A stretch of DNA of 64,000 nt from JANMMJ01 sp964543235 (GCA_964543235.1 CAZIXE010000009.1:18200-82199), one strand, 5' to 3'. Shown: positions 1-9,193, counted from the stretch's first letter. Notes: generated from the sequence alone by a model not told the origin. Translations and numbers: made by a program.

Positions 1-459
1 AGTGGCCATGAGGCTGCGGCTCTTGCTGCTGCGCTGGCGGACTTGCGGGTCACCATTGTCCACAATCCGCAATACGCGGAGGGCCTGTCGACTTCGCTGA
101 TTGCCGGGCTCAAGGCGCTTCCCGAGGATGCCGACGGGGTGCTGGTGGCGTTGGGCGACATGCCGCTGGTGACATCGCGCCATATCAACCGGCTGGTGGC
201 AGCCTTCAATCCGGATGAACACCGCTCGATCTGCGTGCCGGTGGCCAATGGCCGGCGCGGCAATCCGGTGCTGTGGGGCCGGCAGCATTTCGCGGCCATG
301 CGCAAGCTGAGCGGCGACAAAGGGGCCCGCGAAGTCCTTGAACGAAACACGGAAGAAATCGTGGAGGTGGCCATCGAGTCGCAAGCGGTGCTGGCCGATG
401 CCGACACACCGGAGGCGCTGGCCAGCCTCAGGGACGCCCGAGGCGAAGACCAGCAATGA
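1..459 (+). CDS. MobA-like nucleotidyltransferase, C-terminal part (5' end outside window)
   Basis: The reading frame is open from the first base, so this is the C-terminal part of a longer protein. It resembles the MobA/MocA-like NTP-transferase family, which transfers CMP or GMP to molybdopterin during molybdenum cofactor maturation. Visible signatures are the segment HNPQYAEGLSTSL and the metal-binding-like motif VALGDMPLV, followed by a GRRGNPVLW segment typical of the family. The N-terminal nucleotide-binding loop lies upstream of the window. In related alphaproteobacteria this domain can be fused behind a molybdopterin-binding domain, which cannot be tested here. The 3' end overlaps the opposite-strand small membrane gene by 32 bases. 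Confidence 0.8.
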   Translation, partial: SGHEAAALAAALADLRVTIVHNPQYAEGLSTSLIAGLKALPEDADGVLVALGDMPLVTSRHINRLVAAFNPDEHRSICVPVANGRRGNPVLWGRQHFAAMRKLSGDKGAREVLERNTEEIVEVAIESQAVLADADTPEALASLRDARGEDQQ

Positions 460-652
460 GGCCGGCGATCACCCCCAGCAGCATGCCGCCGAGGATCCAG
501 AAGCCGACGACATAGCCCGAATAGCCCTCGAAGCCCGAGGTGCCGGCCAGTTCGGTGTAGCCAAGCCCGCCGAGCAGGCCGAGGCCGCCGCCGACCACCA
601 GGCCAAGCAGCATGCCGAACAGAGAAAAACCAATGCGGCGGGCAGCGGACAT
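428..652 (-). CDS. Small glycine-rich membrane protein, unknown function
   Basis: A 74-residue protein with two hydrophobic glycine-rich segments (about residues 8-30 and 46-68), ending in RLGRP. It would be a two-pass inner-membrane protein. No catalytic motif is visible and the family is not recognised. It overlaps the 3' end of the nucleotidyltransferase gene tail to tail and lies downstream of radC on the same strand after about 50 bases. No strong ribosome-binding site was found before the ATG, so the start is less certain than the frame. The coherent transmembrane pattern is the main support for it being real. Confidence 0.65.
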   Translation of the reverse strand: MSAARRIGFSLFGMLLGLVVGGGLGLLGGLGYTELAGTSGFEGYSGYVVGFWILGGMLLGVIAGLIAGLRLGRP

Positions 653-701
653 CGGGGGATGTTGGGACGGCCGCCGGATGCTGTCAATTGTGGAACAGCA
701 T

Positions 702-1403
702 TCAGATCAGTTTCGCGCCCCTGAAGCTGAAATGGCCGTTGCGGCCGACGATGATGTGGTCATGCAGGATCACACTGAGCTTGTCGCCGATCTCGGCAAT
801 GCGCCGGGTCATGTCGATGTCGGCGGAGGAGGGGGTGGGATCGCCGGAGGGATGGTTGTGGACGAGTATGATCGCACTGGCGGACAGTTCCAGGGCCCGC
901 TTGATGACTTCGCGCGGGTAGACCGGCGTGTGGTCCACGGTGCCTTCGCCCTGCACCTCGTCGGCAATGAGATAGTTCTTCTTGTCGAGGAACAGGATGC
1001 GGAACTGCTCGCGTGCGGCATAGGCCATGCTGGCCCGGCAATAGTCGATCACGGCCGCCCATGAACCCAGGGCCTCACGCTTGATGACCCGGGTCTTCAT
1101 GAGGCGATGGGCGGCGGCCTCGATGACCTTGAGCTCGGCGACCACGGCGTCGCCAACGCCCTCAACCTTTCTGAGCCGTTCGGGCGGGGCGGCGATCACT
1201 TCGGCAAACGAACCGAAAGTCTTGAGCAGATCCTTGGCAAGCGGCTTGGTATCACCGCGGGGGATGGCACGGTACAGGGCCAGTTCAAGGATCTCGTAAT
1301 CGGGCAGGGCATCGGCGCCACCCTCCACGAGACGCTGCCGCAGACGGGCGCGGTGGCCGAGATAGTGGGGCTTGTTGCTGTCCTTGCCGCCGCCGTCCGC
1401 CAT
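702..1403 (-). CDS. radC: RadC family JAB-domain protein
   Basis: 233 residues. The N-terminal half is a helix-hairpin-helix-like region (VEGVGDAVVAELK). The C-terminal half is a JAB1/MPN-type metalloprotease-like domain with the family motif HNHPSGDPTPSSADI, which contains the two histidines and the aspartate expected to bind zinc. RadC proteins were once linked to DNA repair, but their biochemical role is unsettled. The gene starts three bases after the map stop codon, so map and radC are almost certainly co-transcribed, with sfsA in front. The sfsA-map-radC order is common in Hyphomicrobiales. Confidence 0.93.
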   Translation of the reverse strand: MADGGGKDSNKPHYLGHRARLRQRLVEGGADALPDYEILELALYRAIPRGDTKPLAKDLLKTFGSFAEVIAAPPERLRKVEGVGDAVVAELKVIEAAAHRLMKTRVIKREALGSWAAVIDYCRASMAYAAREQFRILFLDKKNYLIADEVQGEGTVDHTPVYPREVIKRALELSASAIILVHNHPSGDPTPSSADIDMTRRIAEIGDKLSVILHDHIIVGRNGHFSFRGAKLI

Positions 1404-1406
1404 GGC

Positions 1407-2228
1407 TCAGGCGCGATGGGCCGGCGGATAGTCGAGGCCGGCGGGCGAAAGCGTGAATACCTCGCAGCCGGTCTCGGTGACAGCGATCGTGTGCTCGAAT
1501 TGCGCGGAAAGCGAGCGGTCGCGGGTGACGGCGGTCCAGCCGTCATTGAGGACCTTCACATGGGCGCGGCCGGCGTTGATCATGGGCTCGATGGTGAAGA
1601 ACATGCCGGGCTTGAGTTCAATACCCTCGCCGGCGCGGCCATAGTGCAGCACGTTGGGGGGTGCATGAAACTCGCGGCCAAGCCCGTGGCCGCAGAAGTC
1701 GCGGACCACCGAGAAATGCTCGCGCTCGGCGAAAGACTGGATGGCGTGGCCGATGTCGCCCAGCCTGGCCCCGGGCCGGACAACGGCGATGGCGCGCTGC
1801 AGGGATTCGTAAGTGACTTCGAGGAGGCGCTCGGCCTTGCGGCTGATATCGCCGATGGCATACATGCGACTGGCATCACCGTGCCAGCCATCGAGGATCA
1901 GGGTCACGTCGATATTGACAATGTCGCCGTCGCGCAGCGGCTTTTCATTGGGAATGCCGTGGCAGACAACGTGGTTGAGCGAGGTGCAGATCGCCTTGGT
2001 ATAGCCACGGTAATGAAGGGGCGCCGGCACGGCGCCGTGGTCCATGGCGAATTCCATGACGAGATCGTTGAGGCGGTCGGTGGCCACGCCGGGCCGCGCC
2101 CAGGCGACGAGGAGATCGAGCGCCTCGGCGGTCAGCCGGCCGGCACGGCGCATGCCTTCGAAGTCTTCCGGCTTGTGGATCGGAATCTGGCCGGGCCGGA
2201 TTTCCTGGACTTCGGCGGTGTTGGTCAT
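1407..2228 (-). CDS. map: Type I methionine aminopeptidase
   Basis: 273 residues. It removes the initiator methionine from nascent proteins in the cytoplasm. The five metal ligands of the pita-bread fold are visible: an aspartate in VNIDVTLI, an aspartate in HGDASRM, the histidine in GHGLGREFH, a glutamate in FTIEPM and a glutamate in QFEHTIAV. The substrate-side motif NHVVCHGIPN is also present. The length is that of a bare type I enzyme with a short N-terminal extension. The ATG overlaps the sfsA stop codon (ATGA), which suggests translational coupling within the sfsA-map-radC operon. Confidence 0.97.
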   Translation of the reverse strand: MTNTAEVQEIRPGQIPIHKPEDFEGMRRAGRLTAEALDLLVAWARPGVATDRLNDLVMEFAMDHGAVPAPLHYRGYTKAICTSLNHVVCHGIPNEKPLRDGDIVNIDVTLILDGWHGDASRMYAIGDISRKAERLLEVTYESLQRAIAVVRPGARLGDIGHAIQSFAEREHFSVVRDFCGHGLGREFHAPPNVLHYGRAGEGIELKPGMFFTIEPMINAGRAHVKVLNDGWTAVTRDRSLSAQFEHTIAVTETGCEVFTLSPAGLDYPPAHRA

Positions 2229-2932
2229 GGATCCTCAAATGCCACGGCGCAATCGAGGGTGATGCCCTCCAGCGTCAGTTTACAGGAGTACGCGTAAGCC
2301 TCAACGCCGGCTTTGCGCGCCTCGCCAAAGGCCTTCACATAGTCAGGGTCGAGGTCGGCGGCAAGTGCGAAGCGCCGGGCATGGGCGCTCTGGACCAGAT
2401 AGACCATCACGGCGCGGCTACCGGCGCGCGCCTGGCTTGCGAGTTCGCGCAAGTGCCTAGTGCCGCGTGCGGTGACGCAGTCGGGAAACTCGGCAAGGCC
2501 CGGGGCGCGAAAGAGATGGACATTCTTGACTTCGACGTAGCACGGCCGGCGGGACCGGTGCTCGAGCAGAATGTCGATCCGGCTTGCAGCGCCATAGGGA
2601 ACTTCCCGGCGGATGCGGTCATAGCCCGCCAGCTCCGGCAGGGCGCCGGCGGCAATGGCCTCGGCGACAATCGGGTTCGGCCGCCCGGTATTGACACCGA
2701 CCAGGCCCAGGCCGTCGACCTCGACCATCTCCCAGGTCAGCGCGTATTTGCGCCCCGGTGTCGTGGAACGCGACAGCCAGACCGTGCCGCCGGGCGTGGT
2801 GAGGCCGGTCATGGCACCGGTGTTGGGGCAGGCGGCGGTGGCGAATTCTCCTTGTTCCAGAATCACATCGGCAAGGAACCTCTGGTATCGCCTGAGCAGG
2901 GTTCCACGCTGCAATGAGCCTGCAAATTTCAT
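2225..2932 (-). CDS. sfsA: SfsA family protein (sugar fermentation stimulation homologue)
   Basis: 235 residues, the usual family length. Recognisable blocks are the start MKFAGSLQRGTLLRRYQRF, CPNTGAMTGL, VGVNTGRPN and the nuclease-like core YVEVKNVHL preceded by RIDILLEH, then FPDCVTARGTRHL. SfsA was named for an effect on maltose metabolism in E. coli. The D-(E/D)-x-K core suggests a nuclease-like fold, and its cellular role is not established. It is the first gene of the sfsA-map-radC operon. The cinA-like gene diverges from it, with about 85 bases between the start codons. Confidence 0.95.
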   Translation of the reverse strand: MKFAGSLQRGTLLRRYQRFLADVILEQGEFATAACPNTGAMTGLTTPGGTVWLSRSTTPGRKYALTWEMVEVDGLGLVGVNTGRPNPIVAEAIAAGALPELAGYDRIRREVPYGAASRIDILLEHRSRRPCYVEVKNVHLFRAPGLAEFPDCVTARGTRHLRELASQARAGSRAVMVYLVQSAHARRFALAADLDPDYVKAFGEARKAGVEAYAYSCKLTLEGITLDCAVAFEDP

Positions 2933-3016
2933 GTCGGGCTTCGCTTGAACTCAATTGCCCGGAACTGTTACCACAGTGCCATCGGGCTGCACCGGCTGAA
3001 TTTCGGGATAAGGACC

Positions 3017-3778
3017 ATGAGCTCGCAAGCGCCAACCGCCGCCGTGCTGCTGATCGGCGACGAGATCCTGTCCGGCCGCACCAAGGACCGGAATCTCGGC
3101 TATATCGCCGATTATCTGACAGCGCTCGGCATCGACCTCAGGGAGGCCCGCATCGTGCCCGATGTCGAGGAGGAGATCGTGGCGGCGGTCAATGCGCTGC
3201 GGCGGCGCTATACGTATCTCTTTACCACCGGCGGAATCGGGCCGACGCATGATGACATCACGGCCGATTCGGTCGGCCGGGCCTTCGGAGTTGCGGTCAC
3301 GCATCATCCTGACGCGGTGGCCACGCTGCTCGCCTATTTCAAGGAGATCGGCCGCGAGCCCAACGAGGCGCGGCTGCGCATGGCGCGGGTGCCGGAAGGG
3401 GCCGTCCTGATCGACAATCCCGTGTCAAAGGCGCCGGGCTTCCAGATGGACAATGTCTTCGTGATGGCCGGCATCCCGAAGGTCATGCAGGCGATGATGG
3501 ACCAGATCGCGCCGCGGCTGGCGCGCGGCGTGGCCATGCAGTCGCGAGCGGTCACGGTGGAAAGCGGGGAAGGGGACATCGCCAAGCCGCTGGGTGACAT
3601 CCAGGGACGCTATCCTCAAGTCATCATCGGATCCTATCCATTCGAGGGCAAGAGCGGCTTTGCGGCGCAGATCGTGCTGCGGTCGCGCGAGGCGGACGCG
3701 CTGGCTGCGGCGGAAGCCGAGGTCAAGGCCATGGCCCAGGCCCTTACCGCGGCCGGCAAGGCGCGGGGCTGGAGCTAG
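3017..3778 (+). CDS. CinA-type MoaB/Mog-domain protein
   Basis: 253 residues from the ATG at 3017, chosen because AAGG lies just upstream and the MoaB/Mog-like domain begins within ten residues (VLLIGDEILSGRTKD). The molybdopterin-binding-like motif TTGGIGPTHDD is intact. The protein matches the N-terminal domain of CinA (COG1058) and lacks the C-terminal nicotinamide-nucleotide amidohydrolase domain. This short form is common in alphaproteobacteria. Proposed roles include ADP-ribose pyrophosphatase activity or cofactor binding, so I give no specific reaction. Its stop overlaps the stop of the convergent histidine kinase gene by four bases. Confidence 0.88.
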   Translation: MSSQAPTAAVLLIGDEILSGRTKDRNLGYIADYLTALGIDLREARIVPDVEEEIVAAVNALRRRYTYLFTTGGIGPTHDDITADSVGRAFGVAVTHHPDAVATLLAYFKEIGREPNEARLRMARVPEGAVLIDNPVSKAPGFQMDNVFVMAGIPKVMQAMMDQIAPRLARGVAMQSRAVTVESGEGDIAKPLGDIQGRYPQVIIGSYPFEGKSGFAAQIVLRSREADALAAAEAEVKAMAQALTAAGKARGWS

Positions 3779-6183
3779 GCGGCCAGCGCGCGCTTGACCT
3801 TCTCGGTGAGGTCGCTGCGGGTGAAGGGCTTGTTCACCAGGTCGATGGTGTCGGGCAGGTCCTGCATCTGGCGCACGGAACCGGGGGCATAGCCCGACAT
3901 GAACAGGATCTTCAGAGACGGCCTTACCTTGAGGGCGCGGGCGGCGAGTTCCGGTCCGTTCATGCCGCCGGCCATGATGACGTCGGACAGCACGAGGGCG
4001 ATGTCGTCGCGGCCTTCGATGATGCGCAGGCCTTCGGGGCCGTTCGAAGCCTGCACGGTCTCGTAGCCCATTTCCTCGATCATGGCGGCAGCAACCTCCC
4101 GCACCGAGGGATTGTCCTCGACGACGAGTACCAACGTCTTTTGCGGCGGCGGTGCCGGCGGGGCGGCGGCAACGACCGCTTGCTGCAGGCCCTCGACGGT
4201 GGTGGCGGAAATCGCGGCCGATTCGGCGACCGCCTCCAATGTGCCGATGGGCTCGGGCGCCGGAACGGCGGCGGAAGCCGGACGGACTGGCGGGGCAGGG
4301 CTGGCCTCCGGCTGGGCGCCGGCCCTGGCGCGCGGCAGGAACATCTTGACGGAGGTGCCGTGCCCGACCTCGGAGTAGATCTTGATGTGACCGCCCGACT
4401 GCTTGACGAAGCCATAGATCATGGAAAGGCCGAGGCCCGAGCCGGCCTCCGGGCCCTTGGTGGTGAAGAAGGGCTGGAATACCTTCTCGATGTTCTCCTT
4501 GGGGATGCCGCAGCCGGTGTCGGTTACGGCAATCGCGACATAGTCGCCCGGCAGCACTTCCTCATGTTGCTCGGCATAGGCCTGATCGATCGTGGTGTTG
4601 TGGGTCTCGATGATGAGACTGCCGCCCTTGGGCTTCATGGCATCGCGGGCATTGATGCAGAGGTTGAGCACGGCGGTTTCGAGCATGGTCTGGTCGGCCT
4701 TGATCGACCAGATATCTTGCCCGGGAATGACCTTCAGATCGACGAGGCCGCCAACGGCCTGGCGCAGCATGTCCTGGTTCTTGAGCAGCAGGTCGTTGAC
4801 GGTGAGTTCCTTGTTCTGAAGGGTCTGCTGGCGGGAGAAGGCAAGCATGCGCTTGGTCAGTTCCGAGCCCTTCTCGGTGGCCTCCATGGCGGCGCGGATG
4901 CGTTTCAGGGCACGGTCGTCGGTCTTCACGAGTTGCTCGACAAGCTGCAGATTGCCCATCACCACCATGAGCAGATTGTTGAAGTCGTGGGCAATGCCGC
5001 CGGTGAGCTGGCCGACCGCCTCCATCTTCTGGGCCTGCAGGAACTTCTTTTCGAGCGTCTTGCGCTCGGTGATCGACTGGCAGGTGCCATAGACGGCGGT
5101 GACACGGCCGTCAGGTCCGGTCTCCGGCTCCATGTTGCAGTGGAACCACTGGGTCTCGCCGGATTTGAGCTTGACTGAGATCTCGAGCCCCGAGACCTTC
5201 TTGCCCATGCGGGCGAATTCGAGGGCCTCGCGGAAGCGGTCGCGGTCCTGGTCGTCGGCCATGGCCTCGAAGGCGGCGAGGGTGGGCGGGACGATGGCAT
5301 CCTCGAGGTCGAGCAGGGCGATCATTTCGGCGGAGAGCTTGGAGGTGTTGGTATCGGTCTTGAGCAGGAAGGAACCGAGCTTGGCGGCGGCCTGGGAGCG
5401 CTTCAGATTGCGCTCGGACAGCCTGATCTTCTCGAGCACCGACATCAGGTCGTTGATGTTGCGGCACAGGCCCACGACCTTGGCGGGCTTGCCGCTCACC
5501 GGATCACGCATGATGCCGGCAACGGACTCGATCCAGATGTAGTCGCCGTTCTCGGCGCGCACGCGGTACTTGGTCTGGAACAGGTCGGCGCCGAAGGGTG
5601 CCGAGCGGATCTTCTCGTCCAGGGTCTTGCCGGTATCGTCGGGATGGACGCGGTCGTTGAAGCTGATGAAGTCGAGGCCGGGCGCATCGCGCACCATGCC
5701 GAGCAGGTCATACATCTCCGGTGAATTGGTGGTCTCGCCAGTGCGGTAGTCATAGTCCCAGATGGCGTAGCCGCCGGAACGCAGCGCGAGCTGCAGGCGC
5801 TGCTCGTTCTGGATCGCGGCTTCGGCCTGGGCCTGTTCGCTGTGCTGGCCGATCAGCACCATGAACTCGCGTTCGCCATCCCGCCAGCTCTGCGGCGTGA
5901 ACACGCTGGCCCGGACGCTGCCGAGCGGCGGGGCATAGACAATCTCGATTTTCTGCGGGGTGGCATCGTCATCGGGCTGCAGATAGCGGGCCGAAAGCGT
6001 GCCGGTGCCGAACTTGGCGAGCTGCTTGTTGACCACATCCTCGCGGCGGCAGTTCCAGCGGCGGATGGCGGCGGCGGTGACGTCGGTGATGATGGCGTCG
6101 GGGAGCGACAGGACCATCAACTCAACGTTGGCGATTTCGAAGGCCTTGATGAGTTCCTGCATCACGGCGCCCGGCGCTGTCAT
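3775..6183 (-). CDS. PAS-domain hybrid histidine kinase with C-terminal receiver
   Basis: 802 residues from the ATG at 6183, chosen over an upstream ATG because AAGAGG lies eight bases before it. Order of domains: an N-terminal PAS-like region, a second PAS (around YAIWDYDYRTGE) with a PAC segment, a third PAS-like region, then a HisKA domain with the phospho-acceptor in TGGIAHDFNNLL (about residue 398). An HATPase domain follows, with N box CINARDAM, G1 DTGCGIP and G2 GSGLGLSM. A proline/alanine-rich linker leads to a receiver domain with the phosphorylatable Asp in LVLSDVIMAGG (about residue 732). No transmembrane segment is evident, so it should be a cytoplasmic sensor. No partner regulator is adjacent, and the ligand is unknown. 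Confidence 0.93.
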   Translation of the reverse strand: MTAPGAVMQELIKAFEIANVELMVLSLPDAIITDVTAAAIRRWNCRREDVVNKQLAKFGTGTLSARYLQPDDDATPQKIEIVYAPPLGSVRASVFTPQSWRDGEREFMVLIGQHSEQAQAEAAIQNEQRLQLALRSGGYAIWDYDYRTGETTNSPEMYDLLGMVRDAPGLDFISFNDRVHPDDTGKTLDEKIRSAPFGADLFQTKYRVRAENGDYIWIESVAGIMRDPVSGKPAKVVGLCRNINDLMSVLEKIRLSERNLKRSQAAAKLGSFLLKTDTNTSKLSAEMIALLDLEDAIVPPTLAAFEAMADDQDRDRFREALEFARMGKKVSGLEISVKLKSGETQWFHCNMEPETGPDGRVTAVYGTCQSITERKTLEKKFLQAQKMEAVGQLTGGIAHDFNNLLMVVMGNLQLVEQLVKTDDRALKRIRAAMEATEKGSELTKRMLAFSRQQTLQNKELTVNDLLLKNQDMLRQAVGGLVDLKVIPGQDIWSIKADQTMLETAVLNLCINARDAMKPKGGSLIIETHNTTIDQAYAEQHEEVLPGDYVAIAVTDTGCGIPKENIEKVFQPFFTTKGPEAGSGLGLSMIYGFVKQSGGHIKIYSEVGHGTSVKMFLPRARAGAQPEASPAPPVRPASAAVPAPEPIGTLEAVAESAAISATTVEGLQQAVVAAAPPAPPPQKTLVLVVEDNPSVREVAAAMIEEMGYETVQASNGPEGLRIIEGRDDIALVLSDVIMAGGMNGPELAARALKVRPSLKILFMSGYAPGSVRQMQDLPDTIDLVNKPFTRSDLTEKVKRALAA

Positions 6184-6320
6184 GGATAACCTCTTGTTGG
6201 AACCCGCGGTTCGGCCCGGCATGTTGGCGGGAAAAGATGAACCAACAGTTGATGGTTAGCGCTTTATTGCGCTCAAAGCCGGTGCACGGCATAAGGGTTT
6301 CGTTAAGGGTGGGAGGGGCC

Positions 6321-6818
6321 ATGGAAGAAAAATGGCAGAAGAGCTTTCCGGTGTCCTGGGACCAGTTTCACCGCGATGCGCGGGCTCTGGCCTGGCGGCT
6401 GTCGGGGACCGGGCCCTTTGAATCCTGTGTGGCCATTACCCGCGGCGGACTGGTGCCGGCGGCGATCGTGGCACGCGAGCTCGGCATCCGGGTGATCGAG
6501 ACGGTCTGCATCTCATCATATGACTACGACAAACAGGGCGAGATCAGGGTGCTCAAGGCTGTAGGGCTCGAGATCATCGGCAAGGACCAGGGCAAGGGCG
6601 TGCTGATCGTCGACGACCTGGTCGATACGGGGGCCACCGCCAAAGTGGTGCGCGACATGCTGCCGAAGGCGCATTTCGCCACGGTCTATGCCAAGCCGGC
6701 CGGACGGCCCTTGGTCGACACGTTCGTGACCGAGGTCAGCCAGGACACGTGGATTTACCTTCCCTGGGACATGGGGCTGCAATTCACGCCGCCGATCGGC
6801 GAGGCGGCCAGGGCGTGA
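6321..6818 (+). CDS. gpt: Xanthine (guanine) phosphoribosyltransferase, copy 1
   Basis: 165 residues from the ATG at 6321, preceded by GGGAGGGG. It converts xanthine or guanine plus PRPP to the nucleotide in purine salvage. The PRPP-binding motif VLIVDDLVDTGATA, the N-terminal TRGGLVPA loop and the C-terminal WIYLPWD segment match Gpt. A second copy lies at 12992-13489 in the same orientation, has the same length, and differs at 15 of 165 residues by my count. Four of those differences are in the last four residues. The similarity covers the coding frame and does not extend into the 5' flank. See findings for the bracketed insert. Confidence 0.95.
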   Translation: MEEKWQKSFPVSWDQFHRDARALAWRLSGTGPFESCVAITRGGLVPAAIVARELGIRVIETVCISSYDYDKQGEIRVLKAVGLEIIGKDQGKGVLIVDDLVDTGATAKVVRDMLPKAHFATVYAKPAGRPLVDTFVTEVSQDTWIYLPWDMGLQFTPPIGEAARA

Positions 6819-6860
6819 TCAATATGGTCTGAGCGAGGAGAAACGCCGCAGCCTTAGACC

Positions 6861-6874
6861 TGCCCGAGCGGGCA
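6861..6874. terminator. Short hairpin after gpt copy 1
   Basis: TGCCC, a four-base loop, then GGGCA form a compact GC-rich hairpin about 40 bases after the gpt stop and just before the 3' end of the convergent gene at 6882. There is no run of T residues, so a role as a terminator is tentative. Confidence 0.35.
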
Positions 6875-6881
6875 TTGCCCT

Positions 6882-7460
6882 TTAGTCGAGAAGAAACACG
6901 AGGAAGGTCGCCTCTCCGTTGTCGCGACGAACGGCGATCAGGAGCCCCGACATGGCGTCTCCATCGCCCACACTGTACAGCAGAAGCTCCCGCACTTCGG
7001 GACCGTCAAAAGTCTGGGAGAGCGCTGCGTGCGCCGCTTCGGGATCGGGCGGTGAGTCAAGGATCATATCGCCGCTGGAGCGAGCCAGCGTATCCGGCAG
7101 CGAACGAAGCTCGGCCACGATGTCGCCCGGTCCGTTGCGTTGGTGGAGCATTTTCCACGGGCCCAGCCATACTGCTTCGCCCCGCCTCTCCCATTGCGGA
7201 CCCATGAAGTACCGGTAGGCCGCCGCTGCCAGTTTCCCGAGTTCGTCGCCGCTTTTGGCGCGAGAGGCAAACAGAACGGTGCTTCCGAAGCCATTCTGAT
7301 TCGGTTGACCGTAGTGTTCGCTCAATGCCCTGACATAGGAAGGAGCATCTTCAGTGAATGTATGCCCGTCTTCGGTTCGTCCGAGCGAGAAGAAGCCCGC
7401 AGTTGCGGCGAGGACCCATGCAGCGCGGAGCATGGAACGCCTGCAAATGCTCACCGGCAT
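6882..7460 (-). CDS. Exported protein of unknown function
   Basis: About 192 residues from the ATG at 7460. The N-terminus has arginines followed by a hydrophobic stretch (MLRAAWVLAATAGFF), which looks like a signal peptide. An internal ATG at 7436 is an equally possible start. The mature part has no motif I recognise. It contains a patch of aromatic residues (YRYFMGPQWE) and ends in a hydrophobic strand (TFLVFLLD). It is the last gene of a three-gene reverse-strand run behind a two-pass membrane protein and an AI-2E permease, inside the AT-richer insert between the gpt copies. Confidence 0.6.
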   Translation of the reverse strand: MPVSICRRSMLRAAWVLAATAGFFSLGRTEDGHTFTEDAPSYVRALSEHYGQPNQNGFGSTVLFASRAKSGDELGKLAAAAYRYFMGPQWERRGEAVWLGPWKMLHQRNGPGDIVAELRSLPDTLARSSGDMILDSPPDPEAAHAALSQTFDGPEVRELLLYSVGDGDAMSGLLIAVRRDNGEATFLVFLLD

Positions 7461-7492
7461 GCAGATTTCACTGCCCGGAATTCTCCCACACG

Positions 7493-7753
7493 TCATTGAT
7501 TCATGGCCAAAAGGCGGCAGATCGCGAAGATGATCAACGCATTGATCGCGGGAGCCAGCGCCGCACCCGCCGGCCACAGCGCCTCCGGAAGCAGGCTGTC
7601 GACCCATCGCACCCAGGGCTGGCCGAGGATCACGAGAAACACGCCCGAAAGCGGAGCATTCTCGGTGCCCGTCCAGCCAAGCGTGCCGGTCAGCCAAAGC
7701 AGGAGGGCCAAGGCGTAGATCGAGCAAAAGACGTAAAGAAGCACTCTGCACAT
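7493..7753 (-). CDS. Small two-pass membrane protein, unknown
   Basis: 86 residues with two hydrophobic segments, about residues 4-26 (LLYVFCSIYALALLLWL) and 60-83 (AALAPAINALIIFAICRLL). Its ATG directly follows the stop codon of the AI-2E permease gene (TGAATG), so the two are probably translated from one message. No family is recognised. Its position suggests either an accessory membrane partner of the permease or an unrelated cargo gene of the insert. Confidence 0.65.
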   Translation of the reverse strand: MCRVLLYVFCSIYALALLLWLTGTLGWTGTENAPLSGVFLVILGQPWVRWVDSLLPEALWPAGAALAPAINALIIFAICRLLAMNQ

Positions 7754-8980
7754 TCAAGCGGGTCCCGGCTCGCTGGGTAGGGCGCTGCGTGCTTTGAGAT
7801 GGCGTGACATGACCATTGCCGTGACCAGTATCGGGACAGCGAGAAAGGCCCCTAGAGGTCCCCACATCCATGTCCAGAAGGCAATGGACAGAAAGACCAT
7901 AAAGGGATTGATCGTGAGCCGGTGCCCAACTAGCGCCGGCGATATAACCTGGCCCTCAAGAGCAGTCAGCGCAAGAAAGAGCAGGGGCCCGAACGCTGCC
8001 TGCTGGAGTGTAGGAAAGACGATGACTCCGACCACGAAAAGTGTGGCCAGCACAAGCGCCGGGCCAAGATAAGGAATGAAATTCAGGACCGCCGCCAATA
8101 CGCCCCAGAGAATGGGGTGCGGATAGCCTAGGAGAAACGCAATGCCCATGGCCGCGAGGCCGATGATGGCATTTATGATGGTTACTGTGCTAAAGTAGCC
8201 TGACATGCTTGTTTCAATGTCTCCGAGAAGTTCACGAATCTGTCGCTCGGCGTCCTGTCCCCGGGCGAGCATCGCAATACCATTCTGAATCTCGCGCTGG
8301 TAGATGAGATGGAAGACGAGGGCCATGACGAAGATCATGAATTCGTCGACAGCCGGCGTCAGCACATCAAACATCGTCGACAACATGTCTGACTTGGGCG
8401 CTGTCACATAGACCGACGGATCCGCGGCGCGCGGATCATGTCTAAGTACACTTCCCAGCTCATCGAGCACTTCGAGCGGGCGTTCGATGAGCGCGAGTTT
8501 CTGCTTCACGAGCGAGCTCAATTCCTGTGTCCGGCTGAACCAGTACGAGAGAGGGACCGTAAGGATAACGAGGATGAAAGCCAAGCCTGCAAGTAGTAAC
8601 GCGACAATCGCCGCCGACGCGACAGCCCGGGGAAGGCGAAACCGGTTCAGAAGGGCAACGGCCGGAAGAAGAACCGTGGCGACTACCCAGGCAAGAACCA
8701 AGGGGACCACGACATGAGCCAGCAAATTCAGTACCGCGCCGAGCGCAATGACAAAGAGTCCGACCACGGATAATCGAACCGCCCAGTTCCACTGCTCTTG
8801 GCCTCTCAACAGGCTAGATTCAGCAATCCCGGCAGAAATAACGGGCCGGCGTCTCGCCTGATCACTGCTGATCGCGGACTTGTCTCCCGAATGTGAACTC
8901 ATGCCGCACTGGGTCTGGGCAGGAGTCTTGCTTGCACGTTCTCGAAGATCTGCTGTGCCTCCCACCAGTGTTGAAGCCAA
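7754..8980 (-). CDS. AI-2E family (PerM-type) membrane permease
   Basis: 408 residues with about seven or eight transmembrane segments and the conserved AI-2E core: paired N-terminal helices, a long soluble central part, then ILWGVLAAVLNFIPYLGPAL and a C-terminal VGHRLTINPFMVFLSI block. The family includes autoinducer-2 exporters and Na+/H+ antiporter-like proteins, and the substrate here is unknown. A TTG start at 8980 is preceded by GAAGAAGGGG. The in-frame ATG at 8902 lacks such a site, so TTG is preferred but not certain. A second, more typical member of the family is at 48707. This copy lies in the gpt-bracketed insert. Confidence 0.88.
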   Translation of the reverse strand: MASTLVGGTADLRERASKTPAQTQCGMSSHSGDKSAISSDQARRRPVISAGIAESSLLRGQEQWNWAVRLSVVGLFVIALGAVLNLLAHVVVPLVLAWVVATVLLPAVALLNRFRLPRAVASAAIVALLLAGLAFILVILTVPLSYWFSRTQELSSLVKQKLALIERPLEVLDELGSVLRHDPRAADPSVYVTAPKSDMLSTMFDVLTPAVDEFMIFVMALVFHLIYQREIQNGIAMLARGQDAERQIRELLGDIETSMSGYFSTVTIINAIIGLAAMGIAFLLGYPHPILWGVLAAVLNFIPYLGPALVLATLFVVGVIVFPTLQQAAFGPLLFLALTALEGQVISPALVGHRLTINPFMVFLSIAFWTWMWGPLGAFLAVPILVTAMVMSRHLKARSALPSEPGPA

Positions 8981-9193
8981 TCGACCCCTTCTTCCGCCCC
9001 TGCAAAAACGTGCCCGCTCTCGTCAGCGCCAGACTCGGTTCTCTCGTCGGCGTCGGCCGCCTTGTCTGCGGCTCAATTCCTCTTCGTCCCTTCGAGGACA
9101 GATGTTTGTCGAGACATCCTCGGTGCAGCTTGACGGATCGAGAGCGGGCCGGCAGCTGTCATTCTGTTGCAGCAAGCCGCCGGCCCTTCGGAC

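Noticed and set aside
1107..2297. Long forward open frame of 396 codons opposite map and radC
   Set aside because: It is a GC-rich antisense shadow of map and the end of radC, lacks a recognisable domain, and covers genes with complete catalytic motifs on the other strand.
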